Assembly (NCBI RefSeq): GCF_009720725.1
Contig: NZ_WNKT01000009.1
Location: 49,958-113,957 of the forward strand
DNA length: 64,000 bases
From: Allochromatium palmeri
GTDB taxonomy: Bacteria; Pseudomonadota; Gammaproteobacteria; Chromatiales; Chromatiaceae
Direction of reading: 5' to 3'
Below, piece by piece: positions 18,042 through 27,829 of the stretch. The notes beneath the pieces are model-generated. The model made no database searches. It had not been told where the DNA came from and was given only the letters and a program-made list of their open reading frames with translations. The position numbers and the translations under genes were made by a program. How positions within the stretch are numbered: the first letter of the stretch is position 1; each line of letters begins with the position of its first letter.

Positions 18042-20552
18042 TCAAAATAGATCGTCCGTGACACGGGGGCCCGAGCGCTGACTCGATGGGCCTCGCTTGC
18101 GTGTCGAAGGTCCGGCGACCTTGACCGGCTCAGGACCAAGCAGGGCGTCGCGATACTCTTCCTGCACGAATTCCACGACCCCGCTCTTAGCCTTGGTCTC
18201 AACGCCGCGCGCCGGATCGACCCGCACCTCGACGAGCCCGGATGGCGGCTCCAGGGTGGCGACGGGCCGCCCCTTGAGTGCCTCTTCCATGAAATCGATC
18301 CACATCCCGATCGCCGCCCGGCCGCCCTCCTCGCCGCGACCGAGCTTGCCGAAGTCGTCGAAGCCCATCCAGGCGATGGTCACGAACTCGGCCTGATAGC
18401 CGGCGAACCAGGAGTCGCGGATGTCGTTGGTGGTGCCGGTCTTGCCGACGATGTCCGGTCGGTTGAGCTTCTTGGCACGGGTGCCGGTGCCGCGCTCAAC
18501 AACTTCGCGCAGCAGCGAAGTCATCTGATAGGCCGTGCGCGGATCGATGGCAGGCTCGGCCAACCCCTGTGAGGCGAGCGCCCGGGTGGTGGCGGACGAC
18601 TCTCCGGTCTTGTACCAGCAATCCGTGCAGGCACGCGCCGGTTTGGCCTCGAAGACGACCTGACCGTCGCCGTCTTCGATACGCTGGATGAAATAGGGCG
18701 TGACATGGTAGCCACCATTGGCAAAGACGGCGTACCCCTCAGCGAGCTTGACCGGAGAGAGTTCGCCCGTACCCAGCACCATGGAGAGTCCGAGCGGCAG
18801 CGCCGGTGTATCGAAACCGAAACGGCGGATGTAGTTCTGGGCCTCTTCCAGACCGACGCTCTGCAACAGATTGATGCTGGCCAGGTTGCGCGAGAGCGCC
18901 AGCGAGCGGCGCAGACTGATGGGGCCGAGTTCCCTGTGGTCGGCGTTCTTGGGGTTCCAGCGCTCAGACCCCTTGAGCTTCACGGCCTCGTCGCGCAGCA
19001 GGCTGGCCGGCGTCCAACCCTTGTCGAGTGCGGCAGCATAGACGAAAGGCTTGAAGCTGGAGCCGGGCTGGCGGCGCATGTCGACGGCGCGGTTGAACTT
19101 GGAGTCGCTGAAGGCATAGCCACCGACCAGCGCCCGGACCCCGCCGTCCAGAGGATCGAGCGCGACCAGTGCCCCTGAGACGGCCGGAATCGGGGTCAGT
19201 ACCCAATCCCCCTTGGATGAGCGTCTGAGTCGCACCAGATCACCGACCGCGACGGCGTTCGGACCACGCCGCCGTTCGCCGCGCCAGCGGGCCAGATTGC
19301 GCTGGGTGCGCGCCCAACTGAGCGCCGTGCGCGGGAGTTCGACCCGCTCGCCGTGCCCGAGATAGATCTCGGCGCCGCTCGAGGAGACACGGGTGACGAG
19401 TCCGGCCACGAGTCCTGGAACGCGCACGACCTCGTCCAGAGCGTCGTCCAGCTCGGACTCGGTCAGTCCAGCGATGTCGAGCGTGGCTTCCGGGCCGCGA
19501 TAGCCATGACGGCGATCGTACTGGCGCAGTGCAGTGCGCACGGCCTCCTGCGCGGCGATCTGGAGACGCGGTTCGAGTGTGGTAGTCACGCGGTAGCCGC
19601 GACTGATGGCCTCCTCGCCATAAAAACGCACGATCTCAGCCCGCGCCATCTCGGCGACATAGCCGGCTTCCAGATCAGGCAGACGCCAGTGCGCGCGCGC
19701 CATGTCGGGCGTGGCGATCGCGGTGGCATGCTGCCCGGCGTCGATATAGCCGAGTTCGAGCATGCGCCCGAGGATATAGTCGCGCCGCTCAAGTGCGCGC
19801 GCCGGATTGGTGATGGGATTATTGGCCGAGGGCGCCTTGGGAATACCGGCCAGCATGGCCGCCTCGGCGACCGTGAGCTGATCGAGCGGCTTGTCATAGT
19901 AGAGCGCGGCGGCGGCCGAGATGCCATAGGCACGATGCCCGAAGAAGATCTGATTGAGATAGAGTTCGAGGATCTCCTCCTTGGTCAGGGCCTGCTCGAC
20001 ATGCAGGGTCAGCAGCACCTCGGCGAGCTTGCGCTGAAAGGTCTTTTCGGGCGAGAGAAAGAAATTGCGCGTGAGCTGCATACTGATGGTGCTGCCGCCC
20101 TGGGACTTCTCGCCCGTTGTGGCGTAACTCAGGAGCGCGCGCCCCAGACCCTGAGTATCGATGCCGCGATGCTCGAAGAACCGGCTGTCCTCGGTCGCGA
20201 GGAAGGCCTGGATCACCAGCGGTGGGATCTGACGGATCGAGACCGGACGGCGCCGTTCGATGCCGAACTCGCCGATCAGGAGTCCATCGGCACTGTAGAC
20301 CCGCAAGGGTTGCTGGAACTGGACGTCGCGCAATGTCTCGACGTCCGGCAGATCAGGAAGCGTCACACCGACGAAGATGGCCGCGCCCGCCAGACCCAGT
20401 GTTAGTACCTGCAGTGGAGCGCCGAGACCCGAACCGACGAAATGCAGAAACCAACGGGTCACCGAGCGCGATCCTGGACGCGCGCCCTCGCCCTTCACCG
20501 GCTCGGGTGGCGGCCGATCGGGCGCGTTCGTGTTGACGGCGTTTTTACTCAT
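18042..20552 (-). CDS. mrcA: Penicillin-binding protein 1A (bifunctional transglycosylase/transpeptidase)
   Basis: PBP1A polymerises and cross-links peptidoglycan in the periplasm. From ATG 20552 the 836-residue product has a cytoplasmic Pro-rich start, one transmembrane segment (about 46-65), a GT51 domain with catalytic Glu121 in FLATEDSRFFEH and GGSTISMQLTRNFFLS, an OB-like inserted domain (about 320-430), and the transpeptidase domain with RQPGSSFKPF (SxxK), SRN and KTGT. The C-terminal tail is basic and Ser-rich. An in-frame TTG six bases upstream is less likely than the ATG. It follows folP closely and may be cotranscribed with it. Confidence 0.96.
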   Translation of the reverse strand: MSKNAVNTNAPDRPPPEPVKGEGARPGSRSVTRWFLHFVGSGLGAPLQVLTLGLAGAAIFVGVTLPDLPDVETLRDVQFQQPLRVYSADGLLIGEFGIERRRPVSIRQIPPLVIQAFLATEDSRFFEHRGIDTQGLGRALLSYATTGEKSQGGSTISMQLTRNFFLSPEKTFQRKLAEVLLTLHVEQALTKEEILELYLNQIFFGHRAYGISAAAALYYDKPLDQLTVAEAAMLAGIPKAPSANNPITNPARALERRDYILGRMLELGYIDAGQHATAIATPDMARAHWRLPDLEAGYVAEMARAEIVRFYGEEAISRGYRVTTTLEPRLQIAAQEAVRTALRQYDRRHGYRGPEATLDIAGLTESELDDALDEVVRVPGLVAGLVTRVSSSGAEIYLGHGERVELPRTALSWARTQRNLARWRGERRRGPNAVAVGDLVRLRRSSKGDWVLTPIPAVSGALVALDPLDGGVRALVGGYAFSDSKFNRAVDMRRQPGSSFKPFVYAAALDKGWTPASLLRDEAVKLKGSERWNPKNADHRELGPISLRRSLALSRNLASINLLQSVGLEEAQNYIRRFGFDTPALPLGLSMVLGTGELSPVKLAEGYAVFANGGYHVTPYFIQRIEDGDGQVVFEAKPARACTDCWYKTGESSATTRALASQGLAEPAIDPRTAYQMTSLLREVVERGTGTRAKKLNRPDIVGKTGTTNDIRDSWFAGYQAEFVTIAWMGFDDFGKLGRGEEGGRAAIGMWIDFMEEALKGRPVATLEPPSGLVEVRVDPARGVETKAKSGVVEFVQEEYRDALLGPEPVKVAGPSTRKRGPSSQRSGPRVTDDLF

Positions 20553-20561
20553 GTCCAAGGT

Positions 20562-21398
20562 TCATACACCTGTCGAAAAGCCGGAGATGGCCCAGGCGAC
20601 GTCGGCCGCCTGACGGTTGGCGGCCACATCGTGCACACGAAAGACCGCTACGCCCTGCATGACGCCCAGTGCTGTGGTGGCACAGGTCGCCGCCACCCGC
20701 TCATGCGGCGCGACATGACCGCACAGGGCGCCGAGAAAGCCTTTGCGACTCGTCCCGAGCAGCACCGGCAAGCCCAGCTCGACCAATCGCCCCAGCCCGG
20801 CCAGGAGCGCCAGATTGTGCGCCTGCGTCTTGCCAAAGCCGATGCCTGGATCAAGCAGGATATCGCACTCGCGCACACCGGCAGCCAGTGCGGCCTCGGC
20901 GCGCGCGGCCAGATGATCGCGCACCTCGCCGACCACGTCCGCATAGCTTGGCGCCTGCTGCATGGTCTGTGGCGTCCCGCTCCGGTGCATGAGCACGATC
21001 GGGGCGTGCTGCTCGGCGGCCAGCGGCAGCATCCCAGGGTCGTCGAGTCCGGCCGAGGTGTCGTTGATCCAGTCCGCTCCAGCCGCAAGTGCCGCGCGCG
21101 CCACACTCGCCCAGGTGGTGTCGATACTCAGCGGAACCCCTTGCGGCAGACGTTCGCGCAGGACGCGAATCACATCCAGAACGCGCCGCTGCTGCTCCTC
21201 GGGCGGAACTGGAGCCGAGCCTGGACGGGTCGACTCGCCGCCGATGTCGAGAATGTCGGCGCCCTCCTCCAGCATCCTGAGCGCGCGCGCGACAGCGGCC
21301 TCTGGCTCCAGATAACGACCGCCGTCGGAAAAGCTGTCTGGCGTGATGTTGAGAATGCCCATGAGGCGCGGTGGACGTGAGACAGGCAAAGTGGACAT
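20562..21398 (-). CDS. folP: Dihydropteroate synthase
   Basis: FolP joins p-aminobenzoate to dihydropterin pyrophosphate in folate synthesis. The 278-residue product has the signature MGILNITPDSFSDGG, DILDIGGESTRPGS, INDTSAG and LLDPGIGFGKT. Length is normal. It is on the minus strand just upstream of mrcA (9 bases). In many gammaproteobacteria folP precedes glmM instead; that neighbour is missing here. Confidence 0.97.
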   Translation of the reverse strand: MSTLPVSRPPRLMGILNITPDSFSDGGRYLEPEAAVARALRMLEEGADILDIGGESTRPGSAPVPPEEQQRRVLDVIRVLRERLPQGVPLSIDTTWASVARAALAAGADWINDTSAGLDDPGMLPLAAEQHAPIVLMHRSGTPQTMQQAPSYADVVGEVRDHLAARAEAALAAGVRECDILLDPGIGFGKTQAHNLALLAGLGRLVELGLPVLLGTSRKGFLGALCGHVAPHERVAATCATTALGVMQGVAVFRVHDVAANRQAADVAWAISGFSTGV

Positions 21399-21563
21399 GG
21401 TGTCTGAAAATGCAACGGCTAAATGGCTGGATCGTCTCTGAAACGGCGGGGTGGATCTATACTAAAGTATCGAGTTTGAGTCGGGTGGTACGCCTTGCGT
21501 GCTCTACTACAGAGACTTCGGGCGCGCAGGCGAGGTTCTTTTCGAGGCGATGAGGGTCAAACA

Positions 21564-21941
21564 ATGGTCTCCAACACGACAGTTGATGAGCGGCGGTATT
21601 TTCGACGGGCGTCCTGGACAGGTCGGGCGCGCATCTTTCCGCTGAGCCTGGAATCGCTGAGCGCCGTTCCGAGCATCCAGGACGTGACCTCGCAGGATAT
21701 CAGCGAGGGCGGTATTCAGGTACGCAGCGCGCAGATGGTGCCGATTCATTCGCGGTTGCTGGTGGAGCTGGAGTCGAGCGAGACCTCGGCCTGGATCCAA
21801 GCCGTCGGCTCGGTAGCCTGGATCTCGCCGGCGATGAACCAGGAACCCTGGTGCCTGGGGATCGAGTTCTCCGATGTCGGCGATCTGGCGCTGGCGGGCA
21901 TTCGTCATATCGTGGACGAGGCCGACCCCGCAAACCCCTGA
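21564..21941 (+). CDS. PilZ-domain protein, predicted cyclic-di-GMP receptor
   Basis: The 125-residue product is a single PilZ domain. The N-terminal ERRYFRRASW provides the RxxxR ligand-binding motif and QDISEGGIQV the DxSxxG motif, so both c-di-GMP contacts are intact. The ATG at 21564 follows a GA-rich ribosome site and directly precedes the domain. The gene converges with glgA and overlaps its 3' end by 37 bases. The target of the receptor cannot be told from sequence; motility or exopolysaccharide is usual for such proteins. Confidence 0.88.
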   Translation: MVSNTTVDERRYFRRASWTGRARIFPLSLESLSAVPSIQDVTSQDISEGGIQVRSAQMVPIHSRLLVELESSETSAWIQAVGSVAWISPAMNQEPWCLGIEFSDVGDLALAGIRHIVDEADPANP

Positions 21942-23389
21942 GCCTGCCGCGCGTACGCATAGAGACCGAGATAGTCTCGGGCTGGCTGGTGCCACGAATA
22001 GTCGCCGCGCATCCCGTTGAGACGCAACTGACTGAAATAGGACGGAAACGTGCGCCAGAGTTCGAGCGCACGGTTCATAGCCCCTTCCAGGGCCTCAGCG
22101 GTCGGTTCGTCGAAGAGATAGCCGTTGCGTGACTCAAAGGGCGCCGTCGAATAGTTGGCATCCTGGATGGTGTCAGCCAGTCCGCCGACGCGGCGCGCAA
22201 TCGGCACTGTGCCATAGCGCATGGCGATCAGCTGCGTCAGCCCACAGGGTTCGTAGAAACTGGGAATGAGGATCATATCGGCCCCGGCATAGAGCAGATG
22301 GGCCAGCGACTCGTCATAGCCCAGTTCGAGATGCGCATGCGGACTGGCACCCAGTGTCGACTTCAGATGCGCGAAGCGCTCGGCGATGGCCGGCTCGAGC
22401 GCCGTCCCCAGGAGCGCGATCTGAGCGCCCGACTCCAGCCCATGCTGGATACCGTGCGCGATGAGTTCGACGCCCTTCTGCCGATCCAGACGGCTGACGA
22501 CAGCCATGATCGGTCGTTCTACCGCCGTCTCCAATCCAAGCCGTGCGCGCAGCGCCTGACGATTGAGCGCCTTGCGCGGCAGGGTCTCGGGGCCGAAGTT
22601 CGCCGGGATCAGTGGGTCGGTGCGTGGATCCCAGACCGTCTCGTCGATTCCGTTGAGGATACCGCCGAATTTGTCGCGATAGCGCTGCACGCAGGCTTGC
22701 AGACCCTGGCCCTGCTCGGTGTTCTGGATCTCCCAGGCATAGCGCGGAGAGACGGTATTGACGACATCCGCCGCCACGATGCCGCCCTGCATGAGGTTGA
22801 CGCGAGGCGGATCGCCTGGATCGGCGGGCAGACAGGCCGCGTCGAGTCCGACCCGCGTCAGGAGATCGGCCTCGACCCAGCCCTGATAGCCGACATTGTG
22901 CAGTGTGTAGCAGACCGGAATCCGCGTGGGCGCTGTTGCGCATGCGGCGAGCAGCACCGGCACGAGACCGGTTTGCCAGTCATTGCAGTGCAGGACGTCC
23001 GGGCGCGCCTCCGGGCGCGAGACATATTCGACCACTGCGCGCGAAAAGAAGGCGAAGCGCTCGGCATCGTCCGGCTCGCCATAGAGTCGCCCACGCTCGA
23101 AGAAGCCGTGCACCGAACGCGGTGCGATCAGACGGCATTCATAGCCGTCCAGACTCAGCGCGAGCACCTGGCAGGCAATCGATTCACCGGCGAATGGAAC
23201 CTGCAGCGTGCACTCGATGACGGACGGAGGCGCCCGGGCGTCGAGCCGCAGACTGTCGTAGGCCGGCAGAATGACTTCGACACGCTCGCCGACCTGGGCC
23301 AGTTCGCGCGCCAGCCCCTGAACGAAGTCACCGAGGCCACCGGCCTTGGCAATGGGCGCGCATTCGGCGCTGACCATGGCGATGTGCAT
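21905..23389 (-). CDS. glgA: Glycogen synthase (GT5)
   Basis: GlgA transfers glucose from ADP-glucose to the growing glucan. The 494-residue product starts MHIAMVSAECAPIAKAGGLG, with the ADP-glucose-binding KAGGL, and has HCNDWQTGLVPVLL, the GT-B C-domain VSRLDRQKGVELI and PSFYEPCGLTQLIAMRYGT with the catalytic Glu region. It heads toward pilZ with overlapping 3' ends. Upstream on the same strand are the DUF4912-like gene and glgX, making a glycogen cluster; glgB and glgC are not in the window. Confidence 0.96.
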   Translation of the reverse strand: MHIAMVSAECAPIAKAGGLGDFVQGLARELAQVGERVEVILPAYDSLRLDARAPPSVIECTLQVPFAGESIACQVLALSLDGYECRLIAPRSVHGFFERGRLYGEPDDAERFAFFSRAVVEYVSRPEARPDVLHCNDWQTGLVPVLLAACATAPTRIPVCYTLHNVGYQGWVEADLLTRVGLDAACLPADPGDPPRVNLMQGGIVAADVVNTVSPRYAWEIQNTEQGQGLQACVQRYRDKFGGILNGIDETVWDPRTDPLIPANFGPETLPRKALNRQALRARLGLETAVERPIMAVVSRLDRQKGVELIAHGIQHGLESGAQIALLGTALEPAIAERFAHLKSTLGASPHAHLELGYDESLAHLLYAGADMILIPSFYEPCGLTQLIAMRYGTVPIARRVGGLADTIQDANYSTAPFESRNGYLFDEPTAEALEGAMNRALELWRTFPSYFSQLRLNGMRGDYSWHQPARDYLGLYAYARQAQGFAGSASSTI

Positions 23390-23409
23390 TGTTCGAATCG
23401 ACGCGGCTG

Positions 23410-24276
23410 TTATCGCGGATCACCCAACTCGGGCGGCGGATGCCGTTCCAGGGCGCGCCGGATGAGTTCGGGATCATCGACCTTGAGACTGAGCTGAAAG
23501 CGTCCGCCCGGACCCACGCGATAGCGATGTCCGAAGAGATCGATCTCGGCGTTGGGCGCGCTCCAGCCATGAATTCGCAGCTCGGCTTCGATGACCACGC
23601 CGGCCATCGAGGGTGCGGGATCGGCATAGGTCAGCACCGGAATGGCGGTTGCGACATTGACGGCGCCCCGGTGTTCGGCATCGACAGGGACTGCCTCGGG
23701 TCTTGCCGCGCCCTGTCGTGTCTCGATGAACGAGGCATTCACAGACCCGGTCTGCACCTTCGTGGATGTCGGCACAGGCTCGGCCGGGTGGCTTCGGACA
23801 TCGCGATCACACCCGAACTCAGGACGCGCCGATGGGGCCGACTGGCGCAACGACTCCAGACCCAGTCCACGCGCCTGCTGGAGCCGATTGGAGCGCGCCA
23901 GCAACAGCCAGCCGCCCTCGGGGTTCATCAGTCCCAGCTCGGCCTCGAACAGGGCGACGTCGTCATCGACCTGGAAGGCCGCCTCACCACTCCCGCCCAG
24001 CCCGGACAGACGCAGACGCCGCTCACCGATCGGCTCCGATCCGCCCTCGACACGCACACGCCCAAGCCGCAGCACAGGTGACGGCACGCCATCGGCGCGC
24101 GGAAAATCGGCGCTATATGCCACAACATCATTGGCACGCAAATGCCAGCGTACCCGAATCTCGCCGGTGGCCCCTGGATAGAGCGTCAGCGGTTTACGCG
24201 CGCCGCCAAGCGGAAAGACGGGATCCAGGGGCCGCGTGGGCGGTAACAGATCGGGCGTGACACTTGGCATCAGCAC
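23410..24276 (-). CDS. DUF4912-like protein in the glycogen cluster
   Basis: The 288-residue product has no signal peptide. The first half is beta-rich (residues about 35-130, with VRWHLRANDVVAYSADFP and EAELGLMNPEGGWLLLARS). The C-terminal 70 residues (VVIEAELRIHGWSAPNAEI, then GPGGRFQLSLKV) look like the second part of DUF4912 proteins, which occur next to glycogen enzymes. It lies between glgX (2 bases) and glgA (20 bases) on one strand, so it is very likely cotranscribed. A role in glucan binding or regulation is inferred only from that context. Confidence 0.6.
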   Translation of the reverse strand: MLMPSVTPDLLPPTRPLDPVFPLGGARKPLTLYPGATGEIRVRWHLRANDVVAYSADFPRADGVPSPVLRLGRVRVEGGSEPIGERRLRLSGLGGSGEAAFQVDDDVALFEAELGLMNPEGGWLLLARSNRLQQARGLGLESLRQSAPSARPEFGCDRDVRSHPAEPVPTSTKVQTGSVNASFIETRQGAARPEAVPVDAEHRGAVNVATAIPVLTYADPAPSMAGVVIEAELRIHGWSAPNAEIDLFGHRYRVGPGGRFQLSLKVDDPELIRRALERHPPPELGDPR

Positions 24277-24278
24277 GT

Positions 24279-26417
24279 CTAACCGGTTTTCCCGGCTGTC
24301 GGCCCCGGCTCAGACTGGCTCCGCTCCAGCCGACCCTCGAGAACGAGGATACTCCTGGAACGGACCAACGGGCGTTCGTCGTCGACAGGGTGCTGATCTT
24401 CAGGCGCGACGACATCGGACGGCGACGCGCAGGCCGTATCCAACGCCAGATACCAACGTGCCGGGGCGATCTCAGGATGCGCAAAGCGCCGTGCTCGATC
24501 GCTCATGTTGATCATGATATGCAGGAGCGCCTCGTCGGGACAGACCGGAGCGAGCGTGAAGGCCAGGATCTGGCTCTCCGGGTCGTCCCAGGGCGGGGCG
24601 TTGAGTTCCAGTCCATGCCAGACGACGTCGGGGATGTCCCCGCCCGGCAGCGGCTGGCCGGCAAGAAAGTGACGATGACGCAGATTGGGATGACGCTTGC
24701 GCAGCGCGATCAGTCCACGCACGAACCGCAGCATGGCCGCGTTGCGTTCCAACAACGACCAATCGAACCAACCGATGTCGTTGTCCTGACACCAGGCGTT
24801 GTTATTGCCCTTCTGCGAGCGCAGCACCTCGTCGCCGGCGAGCAGCATGGGGATGCCCTGACTCAGAAACAGCAGGGTCAGCAGGTTCTTGGCCTGACGG
24901 CGGCGCAGGGTCAGCACCTCGACGTTCGGGGTCTCACCCTCGGTGCCGCCGTTCCAGCTCAGATTGTCATCGGTGCCGTCACGGTTGCCCTCGTGATTGG
25001 CCAGATTGTGCTTGCGGTTGTAGGAGACCAGATCCCAGAGCGTGAAGCCGTCGTGACAGGTGACGAAGTTGATGCTGTTGATCGGCTTGCGCAGATTGGC
25101 TTCATAGAGATCACTGCTGCCCGAGAGCCGGGTGGCGATCTCAGGCACCAGACCGCGATCGCCGCGCACGAAGCGCCGAATGCTGTCGCGATAGCGTCCG
25201 TTCCATTCCATCCAGCGATAGCCGGGAAAGCTGCCGACCTGATAGAGCCCGGCGGCATCCCAGGCCTCGGCAATGATCTTGGTGGCGGCCAGGGTATCGG
25301 ACAGCTCGATGCCCCAGAGCACCGGCGGATTGGCCAGGGGACGCCCGTCACCGTCACGCGCCATGGCGCTGGCCAGATCGAAGCGGAAACCATCGACATG
25401 CATCTCGCGCACCCAGTATTCGAGCGCCTCGATGATGAAGTTGGTCACCAGCGGATGATTGGCGTTGACCGTGTTGCCGCAGCCGGTGAAATCGAGATAG
25501 ATGCCCTTATCGAGCATGTCGAGACAATAAAAGGTCTCGTTACCGAAGCCCTTGAAGGTAAGCGTGGGGCCGGCGGCTCCGCCCTCGCTGGTGTGGTTGA
25601 AGACCACGTCGAGAATGACGCCGATGCCGGCGCGATGCAGCGCCTTAACCATATCGCGGAATTCACGCCGATGCGTGCCCTGCTCGGGCGTGACGCAAAA
25701 CCCCGGATGCGGCGAGAAAAAGCCGAAGCTGCTGTAGCCCCAGAAATTGTGCAGATCCGCGTTCCAGACCCCCTCGGGCACGTCCTGCTCGTCGAAGGCC
25801 ATGACCGGCATCAACTCGACATGGGTGATGCCGAGCGCCTTGAGATAGGGGATCTTCTCGATCAGGCCGAGAAAGGTACCCGGATGCCGGACGCCTGAGC
25901 TGGGATGCCGAGTGAAGCCGCCGACGTGCAGCTCATAGATGATGACCTGTTCGGTCGACATCCAGAGCGGCGTGTCGCCCTCCCAGTCGTACTCCTCGGC
26001 GAGCACGATGGCGCGTGGTGAGTCGTGCGGCTGAACGCCGGCCTTCAACCGCCGCCAGCGGTCCCAGCCGGCGACATTGACCGCGCGCGCCCAGGGATCG
26101 ACCAGCTCGACGTTCGGATCGAAGCGCCAGCCGTGACCATGCGGATCGTTCGGTCCTTCCAGACGCCAGGTGTAATGGGTGCCCGGCGGCAAATCCTCGA
26201 CCATCACATGCCAGGAGAAAAAGGTGTGATTGGTGCGTGGATCGAGTCGGATGATCTGAAAAGGCTCGGGACTGGTCGCCTCCGTGTAGAGCAATAGCTC
26301 AGCGCCGGTGGCATGCCGGCCATAGACGGAGAAATTGACACCAGCATCTTCGACGGTCGCGCCGGGTGGATAACGTCGTCCCGGCAGGACACGATAGGGA
26401 GCATTTGAGGCTGGCAT
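24279..26417 (-). CDS. glgX: Glycogen debranching enzyme GlgX (GH13)
   Basis: GlgX removes short alpha-1,6 branches from glycogen trimmed by phosphorylase. The 712-residue product has an N-terminal CBM48-like domain (about 10-120), then the GH13 barrel with GVILDVVFNHTSEGG, nucleophile Asp in DGFRFDLASAMARD, acid Glu in IIAEAWDAAGLYQVG and the third acid in FVTCHDGFTLWD. The C-domain (about 590-690) is present; the last 30 residues are Ser/Gly-rich. Length fits the isoamylase-type GlgX family. First gene of the glgX-DUF4912-glgA run. Confidence 0.95.
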   Translation of the reverse strand: MPASNAPYRVLPGRRYPPGATVEDAGVNFSVYGRHATGAELLLYTEATSPEPFQIIRLDPRTNHTFFSWHVMVEDLPPGTHYTWRLEGPNDPHGHGWRFDPNVELVDPWARAVNVAGWDRWRRLKAGVQPHDSPRAIVLAEEYDWEGDTPLWMSTEQVIIYELHVGGFTRHPSSGVRHPGTFLGLIEKIPYLKALGITHVELMPVMAFDEQDVPEGVWNADLHNFWGYSSFGFFSPHPGFCVTPEQGTHRREFRDMVKALHRAGIGVILDVVFNHTSEGGAAGPTLTFKGFGNETFYCLDMLDKGIYLDFTGCGNTVNANHPLVTNFIIEALEYWVREMHVDGFRFDLASAMARDGDGRPLANPPVLWGIELSDTLAATKIIAEAWDAAGLYQVGSFPGYRWMEWNGRYRDSIRRFVRGDRGLVPEIATRLSGSSDLYEANLRKPINSINFVTCHDGFTLWDLVSYNRKHNLANHEGNRDGTDDNLSWNGGTEGETPNVEVLTLRRRQAKNLLTLLFLSQGIPMLLAGDEVLRSQKGNNNAWCQDNDIGWFDWSLLERNAAMLRFVRGLIALRKRHPNLRHRHFLAGQPLPGGDIPDVVWHGLELNAPPWDDPESQILAFTLAPVCPDEALLHIMINMSDRARRFAHPEIAPARWYLALDTACASPSDVVAPEDQHPVDDERPLVRSRSILVLEGRLERSQSEPGPTAGKTG

Positions 26418-26606
26418 GGGAGCGGCGCTTTCCAGAAGTGTCTATCCGCGCTATCCAGGACTCGAATAGAGATGATCAACAGGACGACTGATGGACTCAG
26501 CCATATCGACATAGCGTCGACGCCAAGAGCGATCGAGATCAGCCGATGAAACGGGCGTCATCATAACACGCTCACGTTTATTGCCAGCGATCGGATGACA
26601 GACCGA

Positions 26607-27749
26607 TCAATGCCGATACAGCTCGCCGTTCATCCAGCGCCAGGCCACCAGCCAGCCGAGCACCGCGGCGATGGCGCCGACCCCGAACGTGATGGCCGGC
26701 CCCGCATCGGACCAGAGCAGCCCGCCGATCAAACTTCCGGCCGCCCCGCCCGCACCGAAGCTCAGACTGTTGTAGAGCGCCTGTCCACGCCCCTGGGTGC
26801 GACCTGGGAAACCATGATGGACCAGATGAATCGCTGAGGCGTGGAACGCACCGAAGGTCGCGGCATGCAGGCACTGCGCGACGAACAGGACCGCCAGATG
26901 TTCGACGAAGACCCCGATCAGGAGCCAGCGCACCCCGCCCAGCGCCAGACTCCAGAGCAGGACGCGCTGAGCGCCGAAGCGCTCCAGCAGCCGATGCATG
27001 ACCAGAAAGATCAGCACCTCGGCGATGACGCCCAGTGCCCACAGCCAGCCGACCGCCCCGCTCGAATAGCCGGCCGCCTCCAGATGGATGGAATAGAAGG
27101 CATAGTAGATGCCGTGGCTCAACTGCATCAGGAAGCAGGCGCCGAAAAAGGCCAGAACGCTCGGGTGGCGCAGGAGTGTTCGCAGTGACACCGAGGACTG
27201 GGTGCCCTGGTCGGGCGCGCTGTCCGGAACCAGAAAAGCCGTCAGACAGATCCCAACCGTCAGCAGCAGCACCCAGACCGGCACCTGAGCGAGCGGACCC
27301 CGCTCCAGCGCCAGTCCCAGTGCCACCACCACCAGAATGAAGCCCACTGAGCCCCAGACGCGCACCAGCGCATAGCGGGTCGGGCGTTCGCGCAGATGAT
27401 TGAAGGTCACGGCCTCCATCTGCGGCAGCGAGGCGTTCCAGAAGAAGCTGAACAGAAACAGGGTCAGCGCCATGCCCCAGAAGCCGTCTGTGACATACAG
27501 GGTCGCAAAGCCCAGCACCGCGAGCAGCGAGCCGAGCCGCACTACCTGGATGCGATGTCCGGTGTGATCGACGATCTGGCCCCAGACCACGGGCGCCACG
27601 ATCTTGGTGCCGGCGAGGATCGCCATCAGCATACCGATGGCGAGCGGGTCGAAGCCGGCATCCTGGAGATAAAGTCCCCAATAGGGCACGAGCGCCCCGA
27701 GCGAGGCGAAATAGAAGAGGTAATAGCTCGACAGACGCCAGTACGGCAT
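26607..27749 (-). CDS. Major facilitator superfamily transporter (HcaT/MFS_1-like)
   Basis: A 380-residue inner-membrane carrier with about 12 hydrophobic helices. The start WRLSSYYLFYFASLGALVPYWGLYLQ and AIGMLMAILAGTKIVAPVVWG are typical of the MFS_1-like family that includes the phenylpropionate permease HcaT and LacY-like proteins. The substrate cannot be named. It is 80 bases downstream of aroC on the same strand, with 189 bases without a gene before glgX; I saw nothing notable in that gap. Confidence 0.85.
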   Translation of the reverse strand: MPYWRLSSYYLFYFASLGALVPYWGLYLQDAGFDPLAIGMLMAILAGTKIVAPVVWGQIVDHTGHRIQVVRLGSLLAVLGFATLYVTDGFWGMALTLFLFSFFWNASLPQMEAVTFNHLRERPTRYALVRVWGSVGFILVVVALGLALERGPLAQVPVWVLLLTVGICLTAFLVPDSAPDQGTQSSVSLRTLLRHPSVLAFFGACFLMQLSHGIYYAFYSIHLEAAGYSSGAVGWLWALGVIAEVLIFLVMHRLLERFGAQRVLLWSLALGGVRWLLIGVFVEHLAVLFVAQCLHAATFGAFHASAIHLVHHGFPGRTQGRGQALYNSLSFGAGGAAGSLIGGLLWSDAGPAITFGVGAIAAVLGWLVAWRWMNGELYRH

Positions 27750-27829
27750 GGGCGACTCGCTGGTGAAACGCGCAAGACCCCGCGCCGGGGCCGGATCGGC
27801 CCGTATCAGTTGGGGTCAGGGGGCGTGGA

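Noticed and set aside
24264..25898. 544-codon frame opposite glgX
   Set aside because: Antisense to the GH13 gene, whose catalytic motifs are all intact; composition bias explains it.
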